This document shows positions 62,098-64,000 of a stretch of 64,000 bases of DNA, in pieces. The translations under genes and the position numbers were made by a program. Location: assembly GCA_026874595.1 (NCBI GenBank), contig CM049309.1, positions 13,504,576 through 13,568,575 on the forward strand, written 5' to 3'. Each line of letters opens with the position of its first letter. Position 1 is the first letter of the stretch. Source of the DNA: Sipunculus nudus (Eukaryota > Annelida > Sipuncula > Golfingiida > Sipunculidae). Under the pieces are notes generated by a model. It was not told the origin of the DNA. It did no database searches and worked only from the letters and a program-made list of their open reading frames with translations.

Positions 62098-64000
62098 TCA
62101 AATAAAACAGTACATGTTGACTGTTCTTTTTTATGGATTCTGTATTAATCAAGGCCAGTTTGCTTCCATAGAATTATTCTCCTTATAATATGATTTTAGG
62201 TTGTGTGATCTTTTTTTTGTGCTGGTTTCATTTAAAGTAATGGCACAGCATCAAGCTATCACTTCATAGGCTTCATTCTCGCAAGCCTCAATCCATACAC
62301 ACGTCATGGTCTATCGGGTCAGTCTTTAGGATGGTTATGTTACTAATTACCTTTACGAAGTTTATAAGTGTGTATGAATAATGATGAGGATGACTTGAAA
62401 CCTTTGTATCCTAAAATACGATATCTTTTATAAGCCACTGTTTAAGTTCATTCTCTCTCTTTTATTCTTGTGAATGTACACCAAATTTATTTATATAAAA
62501 AAATTCTGTTTTACTGAAAACCTGCCTAGGTTACAACTTAGATCTAGCTATAGTTTTGCCGTTTTTATAACAGCTGGACAAGGCCATTTTATATCCATTC
62601 TTGCATGTTTGATCTTAGTTCCGAAGCTTTTCTTTAACAAGTGCATGTATTTAAAATATTGAGATGTTCTTCTACATTGCTGATGTCTGCACTAGTATCC
62701 AGCATTCCACCTTTTTTATTGAATAGTTGTGCATGATTTATTTTTCAAAACAGAGGGTTTGCCAAATGTGTTAGTTTTGTTGTAAATGTTGAAGCAAACA
62801 AGAGTTGCCCTAGTTTGATTTTCAAAGCTAGCACATGTACACTAGTAATGGAGACTTATTCCAGATTTATCATTTAGTTTTGCATATTCATTCTATACTC
62901 CTTGGACTGGCTCTCCTTGCATTTGTTCTTCTGATTCATTTCAATCAGCTACTGCTTGCATGGGTAGCATTTGACTTAGACTGCCACCAGGTGAGCTGTG
63001 TATTATTGGCACCATGCCAAGCAGGAAAACTTGGCCAACCCCCAGGACTGATCCATTCTCATTGTTTGAAACTAACAGTCAAAGAATTTTGGTCCAATGC
63101 AAAGTCTGGTGACAGTCTTTGGCAGTGCTCCCAGTGCAAGCAGTGGTTAAGTGAAATGAGTTGGTGTAAGTCATGCTTTTTCAATACAGGTTTTACCATA
63201 TTCATTCTTGGTCTGAAATGTGTGTACACATAAGCATGCTGTATAAAATTTAAATAAAATTTAAGTTTTCCATCTGTTTATTGGCCAGAAAAAACATGGA
63301 TTTAATTAAATCAACAAGAAAAAACATTGTCTATAACAGTACAGGTCCTCACAATGTTCCATTTAAATTTATTAATTTATTTATATATTTTACAGTTTCT
63401 TTACCTATTTGCAGAGGTTGTTCATCAATTTTTTTATAATTACATAATAGTTTAAGTTTTGATATCAGTACCAGGGTTTACAACTAGGGTTAAACTGAAG
63501 TAATTAGTGATCTGTCTTCAGTAATAAATCTTAATTTTTAAACAGGAAATTATTTTCATATTTAATTTCTACAAATTGCCACCTTTCTTCTCTGATGATT
63601 GCAAGCACATAATTTCATGAGATACATGGCTAGGGGGATGGGTTTTCCCAGTTTAAGTGAATTGGTCATTTGTTTTTAATTCAAATACACTGACATACAG
63701 CAGTCCATTATTTAATGTTTTATTTTAATGAAGAATTGTCATGGAAAGCCACACAACTTATCTGTACCAGTTGTTTGATCTCTGTCTGACTTTTGTTGTC
63801 AAAACAACTTTTGATAATTACTGTATCTATTCCAATTATTTGTGCCCTCTAAAATTTCAACCGACAATATTTGGGAATGGGGTTTTGTCTAAATTTTGCT
63901 GTGTAGACGAAAAAAAAAACTATCACTAAATGACTCGGGATTAGTTTAAAGAGAACGCAGTTGATGTATGTCACTCATTAAATGACCTTTTGTCTAAGGA
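62098..64000. other. Right edge of window, no supported gene
   Basis: AT-rich. The frame 62835-63233 is hydrophobic and ends in a Cys/Trp-rich stretch but has no family signature. It contains a good CAG|gtgagc donor word at 62991, but the nearest upstream acceptor gives a stop in the required phase. Confidence 0.4.

Noticed and set aside
62835-63233. 132-codon frame as the next kinase exon
   Set aside because: The acceptor that would pair with the gtgagc donor at 62991 gives an in-frame stop in the phase left by exon E, and the peptide resembles no kinase tail.

Overview
This window looks like nuclear DNA of an invertebrate animal, most likely a mollusc or another lophotrochozoan. It is AT-rich and dominated by introns. 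It carries several short inverted-repeat families of a kind I associate with molluscan genomes: elements with ends like CAGTGAAACCTGTCTG, and elements that open with AGCTCAGCTGAC and then a CCGT/CTGT run. The phylum is an inference from repeat style, not a database match. I see no bacterial or viral gene structure and no convincing intact tRNA or rRNA gene.

The only gene I can support is one plus-strand protein kinase gene that crosses most of the window. Five internal coding exons join with consistent phases: 7887-8016, 43378-43523, 48733-48887, 54232-54361 and 59678-59875. They total 759 nt, or 253 codons. They encode the kinase domain from the DFG motif through the activation loop (a T-H-C-G-S-P LKB1-type site), APE, DVWSLG and the C-lobe end. 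A helical UBA/AID-like segment and a basic linker follow. The family is CAMK/AMPK-related, and HUNK-like is the best guess. The N-lobe and catalytic HRD loop should lie left of the window or in an unrecognised exon in 1-7300. More C-terminal exons should lie to the right.

Region by region: 1-7316 holds a pair of tRNA-like inverted-end elements (1300-1733), a TIR element containing a poly-G element (3070-3445) and another TIR element (5895-6171). The bases 7317-7886 form a 34-bp tandem array whose unit is the 3' splice site of the DFG exon plus its first 8 coding bases. It presents 17 acceptor-like sites at exact 34-bp spacing, and only the last is the true exon start. Intron A (8017-43377) is 35 kb. 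It holds two near-identical 3.4-3.7 kb composite repeats (9096-12456 and 17728-21405), and the second is inserted into a 38-bp minisatellite. Smaller TIR elements, an 80-bp recent duplication and several GC-richer islands of possible regulatory DNA fill the rest. Introns B, C and D are each about 5.3 kb and contain SINE-like pairs, TIR elements and poly-G tracts. Intron D has a GC-AG boundary whose unspliced read-through meets a stop after two codons.

No new multi-gene system is visible. The most interesting signals are the amplified splice acceptor, the GC donor next to an in-frame stop, the nested composite repeats, and several well-bounded non-autonomous transposon copies.
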